From Streptosporangium amethystogenes (lineage in GTDB: Bacteria; Actinomycetota; Actinomycetes; Streptosporangiales; Streptosporangiaceae), in assembly GCF_000721075.1 (NCBI RefSeq), contig NZ_JOEQ01000023.1, positions 108,857-172,856 of the forward strand: a DNA stretch of 64,000 nucleotides, given 5' to 3'. The number at the start of each line of letters is the position of its first letter. Position 1 is the stretch's first letter. This document shows, piece by piece, positions 1 to 9,078 of the stretch. The position numbers were made by a program, and so were the translations under genes. The notes beneath the pieces are model-generated. The model saw nothing but the letters and a program-made list of their open reading frames with translations, did not search any database and had not been told where the DNA came from.

Positions 1-1137
1 GGCTCCCATGGAGCCGCCGGAGGTGGGCGGGATCAGCCAGCGGCTGTGCGGGCCGCCGGGGCCGTTGAAGCTACCCCGGCTGAGCATCTCCCAGACGCCG
101 GTGTACGCCCGGCGCGGCGGCACCCCGAACGGGTTGTTGTAGTTGTCGCCGATGCCGAGGATGTGGCTGAGCTCGTGCGCGTAGACGCCCTGTCCCGAGC
201 TCTCCGCCTGGGTGGAGGACCCGCCCCCGGCGTTGGGCCAGATGGAGGAGGCCGAGGCCCAGGACGTCCACTCCACGTAGCGGGTCTTGGCCCAGTTGGG
301 CAGGGCCGGGTCGGGCGGGCCGAAGTCGTCGGTCACCGCCTCCTTGGTGGGGAACTTGATCGGGCCGAACTCCTGCCAGGTGGCCGACTCGTCCTGGCCC
401 GCGCTCAGGTAGAAGACGAAGTCGAAGCCCGCCGGAACCTCCTGGCCGACGTCGCCGACCCACGCCGCCCGCGCGTCGGTCCTGATGTTGCGGTTGCAGG
501 CGTCACCGGCCGGGCAGGCGGTGCCTCCCTGGAACTCCATGGCGTACTCGTGTGACTTGCCCGGCATCTGGTAGGGGCCGAACGCGGTCAGCTCCACGCC
601 GTAGCGCCCCTGCGAGTCCTCCATCCAGTACTCGTGGATGGTGTGGCCCCGGTTGAGGTCGTTGGGGGTGTTGAGGAAATCCCGGTAGAAGCCGGCGACC
701 TGGTCCCGGGGGACGTCGTGGGCCTCGGCGCTGGGGTTTCTGAAGACCGTCGAGCCCTTGGGCTGGGTGACCACGAACGGCTGGTTGGGATAGTCGGCCA
801 GGACGAGCGCGCCGCGGAAGGTGCGCTTGGAACCCTTGACCGCGGGGTCGGCCCAGTTGGTGCCGGGGGGTTTGCGGTAGTCGGCCCACGTCATGTGGTC
901 CGGGTTCTTCCAGTTCTGCGGGTCGATCGGTGCCGGGGTCGCGGGTTCGGCGCGCCGCGCGGCCGAGGCCTCGGGGGCGTCCTGCTGCCAGGGCTGGGTC
1001 TGGGGCCAGTGTTCCAGGCGCCAGGGGTGCTCCGGGTCCGGAGCGGGGTCGGCGGAGGCGGGCAGGGAGGCGAGACCGATAGGCATCAGTACAACTGCGG
1101 CGATCAGCACTTTAAGCAACTTGGGGGGACGAGTCAC
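1..1137 (-). CDS. Secreted M6-like zinc metalloprotease (partial, runs off window start)
   Basis: The frame is open from a GTG at 1137 to the window edge (379 codons, no stop), so the C-terminus lies outside. Residues 1-29 form a signal peptide (KLLK, a hydrophobic core, then ASA before DPAP). Residues 321-325 read HELSH followed by ILGIGDNYNN, the zinc-binding HExxH helix with a downstream glycine and aspartate as in M6 (immune inhibitor A-like) peptidases. Tryptophan-rich stretches near residues 40-95 precede the catalytic part. The likely role is degradation of extracellular protein. No strong ribosome site precedes the GTG. The family call rests on the zinc motif and overall pattern; the third zinc ligand cannot be assigned with confidence. 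Confidence 0.8.
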   Translation of the reverse strand, partial: MTRPPKLLKVLIAAVVLMPIGLASLPASADPAPDPEHPWRLEHWPQTQPWQQDAPEASAARRAEPATPAPIDPQNWKNPDHMTWADYRKPPGTNWADPAVKGSKRTFRGALVLADYPNQPFVVTQPKGSTVFRNPSAEAHDVPRDQVAGFYRDFLNTPNDLNRGHTIHEYWMEDSQGRYGVELTAFGPYQMPGKSHEYAMEFQGGTACPAGDACNRNIRTDARAAWVGDVGQEVPAGFDFVFYLSAGQDESATWQEFGPIKFPTKEAVTDDFGPPDPALPNWAKTRYVEWTSWASASSIWPNAGGGSSTQAESSGQGVYAHELSHILGIGDNYNNPFGVPPRRAYTGVWEMLSRGSFNGPGGPHSRWLIPPTSGGSMGA

Positions 1138-1403
1138 GCTAAATGACGTTATAGATCACTTTCGGATAGATCAACGATTCGCCGTCAGGAAAGTTGCCGA
1201 TCTTCTCCCCACCTGGAGCCGGGAGATTCCCAGCCTCACGGGTCAGGTTTCCCGCACGAACGGCCGACGGCGACATGTTCGAGTGCGGGCCGCTTCCCCC
1301 GCCCCTCTCCCACCGAGCGGACTCCTCCACGAGTCGACTGCCCGAGAAGGGGCCTGACCAGCACAGTAATCTCTAGTTCAAGCAAACTCCAGAAGGGAGT
1401 TCC
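1138..1403. other. Divergent intergenic region
   Basis: This 266-base gap separates the leftward protease gene from the rightward ABC exporter, so it should carry both promoters. No clear operator palindrome was seen. A purine-rich GAAGGGAG ribosome site lies just before the exporter ATG. Confidence 0.4.
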
Positions 1404-3236
1404 ATGACGGAACAGACCAGAAGTGTCGAACGGCACGAAAACCCTCGTATGACCGACGATCCCCCCGCGGACGAAGCGCCTCCCGAAGACGAGGCATCCC
1501 CCGCGAACAGTGAGCCCCGCGCGCCGCTGCGGCGCGTCGTCGGCCTGTTCCGCCCCTATCGGGGCCGGCTGATCATCGTGGGCGCCCTCATCGGAGCGTC
1601 CTCGCTCGTCTCGCTGGCCTCGCCGTTCATGCTCCGCGCGGTGCTCGACGACGCCATCCCGCACGGTCGGACCGGCCTGCTGACACTGCTCGTCCTCGGC
1701 ATGGTCGCGGTCGCCGTCGCCACCAGCGTGCTCGACGTCATCCAGATGCTGATCTCCAACGGGGTCGGCCAGCGCGTCATGCACGACCTGCGCACCGCCG
1801 TCTACGGCCACCTGCAGCGCATGTCCATGGCCTTCTTCACCCGCACCAGGACCGGCGAGGTGCAGTCGCGCATCGCCAGCGACATCGGCGGCATGCAACT
1901 GGTGGTCACCTCCACCGCCGCCGCGATCGTCTCCAACCTGACCACCGTGATCGCGACGGTCATCGCAATGCTCGTGCTGGACTGGCGGCTGACCGTGGTG
2001 TCGCTGCTGCTGCTCCCGCTCTTCGTCGGCATCAGCCGCAGGGTCGGCCGGGAACGCAGGAAGATCACCTCCGAGCGGCAGCGGAAGATGGCCGCCTTGT
2101 CGTCGATGATCCAGGAGTCGCTGTCGATCAGCGGCATCCTGCTGGGACGGACGATGGGCCAGGGCCCCGAGCTCACCAGACGGTTCTCCGTCGCCTCGGA
2201 CGAACTGTCCGTCCTGGAACTCCGCTCCAGCATGGCCGGGCGCTGGCGGCAGTCCACCATCCAGATCATCATGGCGGCCATGCCCGCGATGATCTACTGG
2301 GCCACCGGACTGACCTCGGCGATCTCCATCGGCACCGTCGTCGCCTTCACCACCCTGCAGCTGAACCTGTTCCGCCCCTCGGTGTCACTGCTCCGGCTCG
2401 GTGTCGACGTGCAGAGCTCTCTGGCGCTGTTCGCCCGGGTCTTCGAGTACCTGGACCTGGCCGTGGACATCCACCCCGGCACCCACACGCCGAAGAGCGT
2501 ACGCGGCGAGATCCGCTTCGAGCACGTCGACTTCTCCTACGGAGAGACCCCGACCCTGTCGGACATCGACCTCGTCGTTCCCGCGGGCACCACCCTGGCC
2601 GTGGTCGGCGAGACCGGCTCGGGCAAGACCACGCTGAGCTACCTGCTGCCCCGGCTGTACGACGTGACCGGCGGGCGGATCACCATCGACGGAGTGGACG
2701 TGCGCGAGCTGACCTTCGAGGCCCTGGCCCAGACGGTCGGCGTGGTCTCCCAGGAGACCTACCTGTTCCACTCCTCGATCGCCGACAACCTGCGGTTCGC
2801 CAACCCCTCGGCCACCGACGAGGAGATCGTCTCCGCCGCCCGGGCCGCCCGGATCCACGACCACATCGCGTCACTGCCCGAGGGGTACGAGACCATGGTC
2901 GGCGAGCGCGGCTACCGCTTCTCCGGCGGCGAGAAGCAGCGCCTGGCCATCGCCAGGACGCTGCTGCGCGACCCGCCCGTACTGGTCCTCGACGAGGCCA
3001 CCAGCGCCCTGGACACCCAGACCGAGCGCGCCGTCCAGGAGGCGCTGGACACCCTGTCGCGCGGCCGGACCACCATCACGATCGCCCACCGCCTGTCGAC
3101 GATCCGCGACGCCGACCAGATCGTGGTCCTCGACCGGGGCCGTATCGTCGAACGCGGCAGCCACGACGATCTCCTCGCCGCCGGCGGCCCCTACGCCGCC
3201 CTGGTCAACCGCGACCGCTCCCTCACCACGGCCTGA
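1404..3236 (+). CDS. ABC transporter, fused permease and ATPase (exporter half-transporter)
   Basis: This 610-residue half-transporter has an acidic, disordered N-terminus (1-45), a six-helix transmembrane domain (about 50-340) and a C-terminal ATPase. The ATPase shows Walker A GETGSGKTT at about 402, the signature FSGGEKQ at about 505, Walker B with LDEATSALD at about 530 and the AHRLS switch histidine. It should act as a homodimer or a heterodimer exporting a lipid, peptide or drug-like compound. The ATG at 1404 follows GAAGGGAG; a later in-frame ATG at 1449 lacks an equally good site. No partner half-transporter is adjacent. The substrate is unknown. Confidence 0.9.
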   Translation: MTEQTRSVERHENPRMTDDPPADEAPPEDEASPANSEPRAPLRRVVGLFRPYRGRLIIVGALIGASSLVSLASPFMLRAVLDDAIPHGRTGLLTLLVLGMVAVAVATSVLDVIQMLISNGVGQRVMHDLRTAVYGHLQRMSMAFFTRTRTGEVQSRIASDIGGMQLVVTSTAAAIVSNLTTVIATVIAMLVLDWRLTVVSLLLLPLFVGISRRVGRERRKITSERQRKMAALSSMIQESLSISGILLGRTMGQGPELTRRFSVASDELSVLELRSSMAGRWRQSTIQIIMAAMPAMIYWATGLTSAISIGTVVAFTTLQLNLFRPSVSLLRLGVDVQSSLALFARVFEYLDLAVDIHPGTHTPKSVRGEIRFEHVDFSYGETPTLSDIDLVVPAGTTLAVVGETGSGKTTLSYLLPRLYDVTGGRITIDGVDVRELTFEALAQTVGVVSQETYLFHSSIADNLRFANPSATDEEIVSAARAARIHDHIASLPEGYETMVGERGYRFSGGEKQRLAIARTLLRDPPVLVLDEATSALDTQTERAVQEALDTLSRGRTTITIAHRLSTIRDADQIVVLDRGRIVERGSHDDLLAAGGPYAALVNRDRSLTTA

Positions 3237-3322
3237 CCGGGGTGAGCGGCGGCCCCCGTTAGATTTGACCCCACGGCGTCGGACGCCTCGCCATCCCCAT
3301 CGACTGTTGAAGGACAATCCGC

Positions 3323-3868
3323 ATGAACAGCCTCTCGCGGACCGCCCAACCGACCTTCCGCGCCGCCACCGACGCGGACGTCATCCCCCTGGTCTCCCTG
3401 GTCGAGTCGGCCTATCGGGGCGAGTCGAGCCTGGCCGGTTGGACGAGCGAGGCGAGCCTGCTGGGCGGGCAGCGGACGGACGCCGGTGGCGTGGCCGCCG
3501 CGGTGCGGAACCCGGACGGCCGGGTACTGGTCGTGGAGTCGGAGGGCGAGATCATCGCCTGCTGCCAGGTGGAGCACCGGGGCGGACACGCGTACTTCGG
3601 GATGTTCGCGGTACGCCCCACGCTGCAGGGCGGCGGCCTCGGTAAGGCGGTCCTCGCCGAGGCCGAGCGTCTCGCCCGCGACGAGTGGGGGGTGGACGAG
3701 ATGCGCATGACGGTGATCTCGGTCCGCGAGGAACTGCTGGCCTGGTACGTGCGCCGGGGCTACATCCGCACCGGCGAGACGGCCCCCTTCCCCTACGGCG
3801 ACGAGAGCTTCGGCCTGCCGACCAGGGACGACCTGGAGTTCGAGGTGCTGGTCAAGAAGCTCGGCTGA
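3323..3868 (+). CDS. GNAT family N-acetyltransferase
   Basis: A 181-residue protein of the GNAT fold. It would transfer an acetyl group from acetyl-CoA to an amine. The acetyl-CoA-binding motif A is visible near residue 100 (QGGGLGKAVL, matching Q/R-x-x-G-x-G/A). It is followed by the AEAERLARD helix and by LAWYVRRGYIRTGE, the usual beta-6/7 segment ending in a tyrosine that often serves as general acid. It sits about 85 bases downstream of the exporter, possibly in the same transcript, with a weak ribosome site. The substrate cannot be told from sequence. Confidence 0.85.
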   Translation: MNSLSRTAQPTFRAATDADVIPLVSLVESAYRGESSLAGWTSEASLLGGQRTDAGGVAAAVRNPDGRVLVVESEGEIIACCQVEHRGGHAYFGMFAVRPTLQGGGLGKAVLAEAERLARDEWGVDEMRMTVISVREELLAWYVRRGYIRTGETAPFPYGDESFGLPTRDDLEFEVLVKKLG

Positions 3869-3874
3869 GCGAGA

Positions 3875-3912
3875 GAGCCGTCTGTCCGGATGCGGACGAC
3901 CGGTGACGGCTC
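3875..3912 (+). terminator. Branched inverted repeat, probable terminator
   Basis: GAGCCGTC at 3875 pairs with GACGGCTC at 3905-3912 and encloses a second hairpin, GTCCG-GATG-CGGAC. It lies directly after the GNAT stop codon. There is no T-run, as is common for actinobacterial terminators. Confidence 0.5.
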
Positions 3913-3951
3913 GGCGGGCCTTGCCCGTGACCGGCGGCTCGCGGCGGTAGC

Positions 3952-4437
3952 GTGGCGAGGGTGAGCAAGCCCTACCTCGACCCCGTCACCTGGTACGCCA
4001 CCCTGCCCACCGTGTTCACCTGCGCCTGCCTGCTGATCACCGACCCCGAGGACCGGGTGCTGCTGGTCAAGCCCAATTACCGGCCGACCTGGGACTTCCC
4101 CGGTGGGGTCGTGGAAGAGGGCGAGGCGCCCCACGCGTGCGCGAGGCGCGAGGTGACCGAGGAGCTCGGCGTGCCCGTCGAGGTGGGTGAACTCCTCGTG
4201 GTCCACTGGGCGCCACCGTCGGGGGAACGCCCCCGTTCACTGATCCACTTCGTGTTCGACGGCGGGGTGCTGAGCGATCCCGGCCAGATCAGCCCGGAGG
4301 CCGAGGAGCTTGACGAGGTGGCGTTCCTTCCGTGGCACACCGCCGCCACCCTCCTGGAGGAGAACGCCGCCACCCGCCTGAGCACCGCCCGCCTCGCCCG
4401 GCGCGAAGGACGTGCCGTCTATCTGTCGGACGAGTGA
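3952..4437 (+). CDS. Nudix hydrolase
   Basis: A 161-residue Nudix protein that would hydrolyse a nucleoside diphosphate linked to another moiety. The complete Nudix box (G-x5-E-x7-R-E-x2-E-E-x-G) begins at about residue 48 with GVVEEGE and ends REVTEELGV, so all metal-binding glutamates are present. The start is a GTG at 3952; another GTG nine bases later is equally possible because neither has a strong ribosome site. It follows the GNAT gene but is separated from it by a hairpin. The substrate is not predictable. Confidence 0.88.
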   Translation: MARVSKPYLDPVTWYATLPTVFTCACLLITDPEDRVLLVKPNYRPTWDFPGGVVEEGEAPHACARREVTEELGVPVEVGELLVVHWAPPSGERPRSLIHFVFDGGVLSDPGQISPEAEELDEVAFLPWHTAATLLEENAATRLSTARLARREGRAVYLSDE

Positions 4438-4485
4438 CCGACGGGCCGGGCCTGACGGGCCGTCGTCGCGTTCAGGCCCCTCGGC

Positions 4486-4737
4486 TCAGGTGCCGGAGAA
4501 GTCGAACTCCCCGTCCTTGACGCCGCCGACGAACGCCTCCCACTCCGCGCGGGTATAAACGATCACTTCACCATCAGGCCGACGACTGTGCCGCACCGCC
4601 ACCCGCCCACTACCGTCAGGCAACGGCCCGGCCTCCACACAGCTTCCGCCACCGTTCTCGCTCTTCGTGCTGATGTGCCAGGCCACACCGGCCAGTTCAG
4701 CGGAGCTGGGCTTGCTGTGCTCTTGCATCGCGTTCAC
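4486..4737 (-). CDS. DUF397 domain protein
   Basis: An 83-residue protein with the DUF397 pattern: W-x-x-S-x-x-S near residue 20 (AWHISTKSENGG), CVE (33-35), then VAVRHSRRPDG and YTRAEWEAFVGGVKDGEFD. Such proteins are nearly always encoded just downstream of an XRE regulator with a DUF5753 domain, as here. The start codon overlaps the regulator's stop by four bases (ATGA), so the two are translationally coupled. In streptomycetes such pairs act in developmental control (for example the BldB/WhiJ-like sets). Here the role is inferred from context only. Confidence 0.88.
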   Translation of the reverse strand: MNAMQEHSKPSSAELAGVAWHISTKSENGGGSCVEAGPLPDGSGRVAVRHSRRPDGEVIVYTRAEWEAFVGGVKDGEFDFSGT

Positions 4738-5588
4738 CGCATTTCTTCTGCTATTGCGGAGATGAGCTCGGCCGAGTCTTCAGGGCCGAGGGCGAGCTTC
4801 TGTAAATTATCGTACGTCAGCATGAAGCTCTCAGCATCGGGTGATTCCACGTAAATAGCACCCTTCGGGGTCTCCGCATAGGCGACCTCAGGATAGGGAT
4901 TCCTCATCGCCAGTATTCGGAAAGCACCTGTCGGGCTGGCATGCGCACCAGCACTGAACGGGAGCACTCGGATCTCGATATTCGGGCGGGCGGCGCACTC
5001 GATCAGATGACGTAGCTGCGCCATCTGACATTCCGGACCACCGACCTCACGGTGCAACACCGCTTCATCGATGATCGCTGACAGGCGTGGAGGGTCGTCA
5101 CCTCGGAGGATCTCCTGACGAGTCATGCGTAACTCGACCCATCGCTCGATCTGCTGTTTTTCGGCACCGAACTCCGCCGCCGCAATCACCGCCCGCGCAT
5201 ACTCCTGCGTCTGAAACAACCCGAGAAGCAGTGTGTTGTCAAAGGAGCGGATCTCGGCCGCGCGGGACTCCAGCCACACATAGTCAACGAACGCACCGGC
5301 GACCTCGTTGGCGTACCCGTCCCACCAGCCCTTCTGCCAGACCTCCTGGCTGAGCTTCATCAGGCTCTCGCGCCGCCTGCCGTCGGCCACGCCGTACAGA
5401 TCAAGGAGAGCCAGCAGGTCCGGGCGCCGGATCGGATACTCCCCCGATTCGAAGCGGCCCGCGGTGGACGGGTCTCGCTGGAGATACTCGGCCACATCCT
5501 TGAGCAACAGGGAGTTGGCCTCACGCAACTCTCGGAGTTGCTGGCCGAGCCACTGCGCTCGGAGCGTCACCCACTTCGGAGCAGCCAT
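4734..5588 (-). CDS. XRE family regulator with DUF5753 domain
   Basis: A 284-residue protein with an N-terminal helix-turn-helix (about 10-65; LGQQLRELREANSLLLKDVAEYL then STAGRFESGE) and a C-terminal DUF5753 domain (about 95-280; SFDNTLLLGLFQTQEYARAV, IDEAVLHREVGG, IEIRVLPFSAGAH). The ATG at 5588 was chosen because GGAAGG sits seven bases upstream; an ATG 17 codons further upstream has no such site. It heads a two-gene operon with the DUF397 gene and is divergent from the small gene at 5841, a common arrangement for these regulator sets. It probably binds DNA and is controlled by, or works with, the DUF397 partner. Confidence 0.9.
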   Translation of the reverse strand: MAAPKWVTLRAQWLGQQLRELREANSLLLKDVAEYLQRDPSTAGRFESGEYPIRRPDLLALLDLYGVADGRRRESLMKLSQEVWQKGWWDGYANEVAGAFVDYVWLESRAAEIRSFDNTLLLGLFQTQEYARAVIAAAEFGAEKQQIERWVELRMTRQEILRGDDPPRLSAIIDEAVLHREVGGPECQMAQLRHLIECAARPNIEIRVLPFSAGAHASPTGAFRILAMRNPYPEVAYAETPKGAIYVESPDAESFMLTYDNLQKLALGPEDSAELISAIAEEMR

Positions 5589-5840
5589 ACCCACCTTCCA
5601 GGCTGGGCTGTACAGGCCAGAGCTTCGCCAGCCTGGCAAATACAGCTTGTGAACTTCGATAACCGCGTGTCTCTATACCCAACGTAGCCGCCCGCTCACA
5701 GAGAGCGCAAGAAATGGCAGCGTCCGACCACGGGACGGTCACGTGGTCACAGGAACACCAGGGAAGAGCAGGAGACCGGGGCGAGCCTCGCTGACAGGCC
5801 ATGCCCGCCCCGGCCCCGATGCCGGAAGGAAGCACCCGAG

Positions 5841-6194
5841 ATGGAGCACTTCAACGGTTCCGACTACCCGACTGTTTACCACGGCATGGCCTCGTGGCAC
5901 GGCGAGACCGGAGGAGGCGGAGGCGGTTTGTCCTGGCAGTCCGATTCGCCGCTCAGCAGGGAGAAAGTGCGGGCACTGGCCGGAGGGCTGCCCCGCGTGT
6001 TCGCGCTGGTCCGGGAGGCCGAGGACGAGGAGATCATAGCGCGACTGGTGGCCTACGGGCTGGCCCTGCCGGGTGGCGACGCGGCCACCGTCGGCACGCC
6101 CCGGGGATTCGGTCGGTGGAAGAGCCCGCAGAGCGCGGCGTACCGGCTCGGCTCCGACCTCGTCTGGCTCGGCGACGGCGACGGCGACGGGTGA
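5841..6194 (+). CDS. Hypothetical protein
   Basis: A 117-residue soluble protein that I do not recognise. It has a glycine run at 24-29 (GGGGGG), a helical middle rich in acidic and aliphatic residues (45-75) and a C-terminal GDGDGDG tail. It has a good GGAAGGA ribosome site about ten bases before the ATG. It is transcribed away from the XRE/DUF397 pair, so it is a possible target of that regulator. There is no signal peptide or membrane segment. Confidence 0.6.
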   Translation: MEHFNGSDYPTVYHGMASWHGETGGGGGGLSWQSDSPLSREKVRALAGGLPRVFALVREAEDEEIIARLVAYGLALPGGDAATVGTPRGFGRWKSPQSAAYRLGSDLVWLGDGDGDG

Positions 6195-6296
6195 CCGTAC
6201 CCGCTTGGCAGGGGACGGCTCGGCGACTGAAGAGGCGGCCGCCGGGCCATGCTCCGACCTGTGGGTTTTCGGGCGCAAAACGGGTAGGGCCGGAAT

Positions 6297-6611
6297 ATGA
6301 GTCAAATGCCCCCGGACCGTAAAGGTCTAAGCGACGAGCAAGCGATCGAAGTCGAGGAGTGGACCGATGACCTCGGTCTTCACCACGAGATCCGCCCGGA
6401 CGATCCCGGACATCAGGACACGCTTGACGAACGTCTCTGGCGTGAGGCCCCGAACCACGAACGGCGGCCCCCACGCGAGGAGGACCGCCTGGTGGCGCCC
6501 AATGAGGGTATCGGCCCGGACGAGACATCCGAGGAGTACGCCCGGGATGTCGGCCCCGACAGCGGAGACCTGTCAGCCGAGGAACGCGCCATCCACATCG
6601 AACCCGACTGA
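6297..6611 (+). CDS. DUF5709 domain protein
   Basis: A very acidic 104-residue protein. It matches the DUF5709 pattern as I know it: a DTLDERL segment at about 41-47, a central RLVAPNEG and a C-terminal YARDVGPDSGDLSAEERAIHIEPD. These actinobacterial proteins have no assigned function. It follows the hypothetical gene at 5841 after a 102-base gap. No membrane segments or catalytic motifs are visible, and it is probably largely disordered. Confidence 0.75.
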   Translation: MSQMPPDRKGLSDEQAIEVEEWTDDLGLHHEIRPDDPGHQDTLDERLWREAPNHERRPPREEDRLVAPNEGIGPDETSEEYARDVGPDSGDLSAEERAIHIEPD

Positions 6612-6771
6612 TCCGGCTCGTTAGGGAAGTCCTTCGCGGTGTCCTCACCGAGGACGCCGTCAAAGCCATGTGTCCGGCTCCGCGAAGCATCCACGACCGG
6701 GTAGCCGATTCCGCGCAGGCACATGGCCCGATGTGCACGACCCCGCCCCCTGCTCCGCGAGCGGCCCGCGA

Positions 6772-7431
6772 TCAACCTGCGACCCCGCCTCCCAGTGCCG
6801 CGACGAGGCCGGGGAAGTCGTCGATGACGTGGTCGGCCTCGGCCGCCTCGGGGCGGGCGGCGTGCAGGTGACCCCACGGGCCCCGGCGGATCAGCGCGGT
6901 CCACATTCCGGCCGCGCGGGCGGGCCGGACGTCGTTGTCGAGCCGGTCGCCCACGTAGAGGATCTCGCCGGCCTCCCGCCCCGACACCGCGACGACCTTC
7001 GCGAAGAACCCCGGATCGGGCTTGGAGACACCCCAGCCGTCGGAGGTGTGGATCGCGTCGACGGGCAGATCCATCGCGGCCAGCGCGTCGTAGGCCTGCG
7101 GCGGCTGGTTGCCCGCGATGATCAGCTCGTATCCGAGGTCGCGCAACGCCGCCAGGCCGGGCCGTACGTCCGGATAGAGGTCATCGGCGTCGAAGTTCAC
7201 CCGGAGCCCGGCGGGGTCGTCCCGCTTCCACGCCTCCTGTTCCGCCTCGACGTCGAACCCGGGCCGCAGCAGCCCGAACGCGTCCTCGAACGACCGGTCG
7301 AGCGCGGCCATGCCGCCCAGCACACCGAGCATGGTGAACCGGGTGACGCCGAGCCGGTCGGCCCAGCGCGACCAGATCCGCGTCTCGTCGATCAGCGTCT
7401 CACCCACATCGAACACCAGCGCCCTGACCAC
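6772..7431 (-). CDS. HAD family hydrolase
   Basis: A 219-residue haloacid dehalogenase-fold phosphatase. Motif I is DVGETL near residue 8; the second catalytic aspartate of the usual DxDxT is replaced by glutamate, as in dehalogenase-like members. Motif II is TSD, motif III is the lysine in GVSKPDP, and motif IV is YVGDRLDNDV. The helical cap lies between about residues 15 and 90. It starts at a GTG at 7431. Its end faces the end of the DUF5709 gene. The substrate is unknown. Confidence 0.87.
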   Translation of the reverse strand: MVRALVFDVGETLIDETRIWSRWADRLGVTRFTMLGVLGGMAALDRSFEDAFGLLRPGFDVEAEQEAWKRDDPAGLRVNFDADDLYPDVRPGLAALRDLGYELIIAGNQPPQAYDALAAMDLPVDAIHTSDGWGVSKPDPGFFAKVVAVSGREAGEILYVGDRLDNDVRPARAAGMWTALIRRGPWGHLHAARPEAAEADHVIDDFPGLVAALGGGVAG

Positions 7432-7612
7432 GCCGCCCCCCTTCCCGAACCCGTCCGAATCCTAGCCCGGCCCAGCAAAACGGACACCCGGGGACCACTC
7501 CAGGGCGAGCACCCTCGTACGAACGCGCCCGGACACCGGCACCACCGCCCCTCTCGCCAAGCTGATCCATAACCGGAGGGCATGTGTCCCGGATCCAAAG
7601 AGAGCCCATGCG

Positions 7613-7625
7613 ACACTTAGTGTGC
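7613..7625 (+). promoter_or_regulatory. Duplicated upstream motif, copy 1
   Basis: ACACTTAGTGTGC, containing the inverted repeat ACAC-TTA-GTGT, lies about 30 bases before the ATG of the first Uma2 gene. An almost identical copy (12 of 13 bases) precedes the second Uma2 gene at the same distance. It may be a shared -10 region and operator. Confidence 0.4.
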
Positions 7626-7653
7626 TTACTCGAACACGGAGGGAGATAAGTCG

Positions 7654-8256
7654 ATGACGGCAACGACACGGGGACGTCCCTCACACCATGTTTCCCCGAA
7701 GGATCCGCCACCCGCTCGCACCGCGCGGGATCTCCTCGAAACGCTGCCCCCCACCCCCGGCTTCCGCGCCGAAGTCATCGACGGGAGTCTGATCGTGAGC
7801 CCCGTGGGCACCCCCGAGCACAGCTGGAGCGCGACACTCCTCTCCTACGCATTGCAGCCGGTCGTCATGAAGCGCGACTGGCGAGCACACGTGGGCGGGG
7901 TGAACATCTGTATCGACGGCCCCCGGGACAGCCTCACCCCCGACTTCGTCATCGCCCCCGCGGACTGCCCGCGTTGGGGTGCCCTGGAGCTGCGCTCCTC
8001 CGATTTGATCATGGTCACCGAGGTCGTCTCCCCGGGGAGCGCCCGAACCGACCGCGACGACAAGCCCCGCATCTACGCCACGGGCGGGGTGCCGATCATG
8101 CTGCTCGTCGACCCGATCGCCACCCCTGGGACGGCAACGGTGCTCAGCGACCCCGAGGACGGCGCCTACCGGACCGTCACACGCGTCCAGCTGGGCAAAC
8201 CGCTCCGGATCCCCTCCCCCGTCGACTTCGACCTCGACACCTCGATCTTCCTCTGA
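7654..8256 (+). CDS. Uma2 family (DUF820) PD-(D/E)XK-like protein
   Basis: A 200-residue Uma2-family protein, a restriction-endonuclease-like fold of unknown role. Visible features are FRAEVIDGSLIVSPVGTPEHSW (about 37-58), the aspartate in TPDFVIAP, and VTEVVSPGS with the glutamate of the PD-x-EXK core; a basic DDKPRIYATGGVPIMLLVDP segment follows. The C-terminus ends LRIPSPVDFDLDTSIFL, nearly identical to that of the next gene. GGAGGGAG precedes the ATG. Family members are widespread and multicopy in actinomycetes and cyanobacteria. Confidence 0.88.
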   Translation: MTATTRGRPSHHVSPKDPPPARTARDLLETLPPTPGFRAEVIDGSLIVSPVGTPEHSWSATLLSYALQPVVMKRDWRAHVGGVNICIDGPRDSLTPDFVIAPADCPRWGALELRSSDLIMVTEVVSPGSARTDRDDKPRIYATGGVPIMLLVDPIATPGTATVLSDPEDGAYRTVTRVQLGKPLRIPSPVDFDLDTSIFL

Positions 8257-8407
8257 CGTCCTTCCCCACCCGAAGACCGGAACACCGGCCCGCATTTCGG
8301 TGGCGAAAGGTCAGCGAGGTCCCGCGACAGCGGCATCACTCCCGACCGCGCCGCAGCCGATCCATCATCGCCGCGCATTTCTCTCATGACCGACGGCGCC
8401 CCATGGA

Positions 8408-8420
8408 ACACTTAGAGTGC
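8408..8420 (+). promoter_or_regulatory. Duplicated upstream motif, copy 2
   Basis: ACACTTAGAGTGC, differing at one base from the copy at 7613, precedes the second Uma2 gene by about 30 bases. The core CACT-TAG-AGTG is again an inverted repeat, so dyad symmetry survived the base change. Confidence 0.4.
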
Positions 8421-8448
8421 ATGTTCGGACACGAAGGGATACCGGTTC

Positions 8449-9078
8449 ATGGTGATGACAGCGTCTCAGCGATCCGCCCCGCGCACCGCGCCTCAGCCGC
8501 CCGCTCAGCCCGCCGCACCTGAGGACCGTCCACTACCTCGCACCCCGAGGGAGATCTTCGAGTCCCTTCCCCCTATCCGTGGCCTACGGGCCGAAGTCAT
8601 CGACGGGAACCTGATCGTGAGTCCTTCCGCGACCCCCCGGCACGCGCGTATAGCACGATGCCTCAGCAGAGCCCTGATTTCCGTGGAGGACAAGAACAGC
8701 TGGGAGAGTTTCTCCGGCGATGTCGACATCTGCGTCGAAGGTCCACGAGACACCATCGTCCCTGATTACTGCCTGGTCCCCGTGAACGCTCCCCTCTGGG
8801 GAGATCGGGAGATCCTCTCCTCGGGGCTGATCCTGGTGGCGGAGATCGTCTCGCCCGGCTCCATGGAGATGGACCGCGGCACGAAGCCCCGGATCTACGC
8901 GGGCTGCGGCATCCCGATCATGCTGATCGTCGACCCCGTCGCCTCGCCGCCCACGGTCACCGTCCTCAGCGATCCCGAGGACGGCAGCTACCGGACCATG
9001 ACCCACACCGAGATGGGCAAGCCGCTCCGGATCCCCTCCCCCGTCGACTTCGACCTCGACACCTCGATCTTCCTGTAA
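8449..9078 (+). CDS. Uma2 family protein, tandem paralogue
   Basis: A 209-residue paralogue of the preceding gene with the same core: GLRAEVIDGNLIVSPSATPRH, VPDYCLVP, VAEIVSPGS and TKPRIYAGCGIPIMLIVDP. The last 17 residues are identical. The N-terminal 40 residues are proline- and alanine-rich and diverged. The duplication includes the upstream motif, so the whole transcription unit was copied. A second ATG two codons in is an alternative start. Confidence 0.88.
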   Translation: MVMTASQRSAPRTAPQPPAQPAAPEDRPLPRTPREIFESLPPIRGLRAEVIDGNLIVSPSATPRHARIARCLSRALISVEDKNSWESFSGDVDICVEGPRDTIVPDYCLVPVNAPLWGDREILSSGLILVAEIVSPGSMEMDRGTKPRIYAGCGIPIMLIVDPVASPPTVTVLSDPEDGSYRTMTHTEMGKPLRIPSPVDFDLDTSIFL

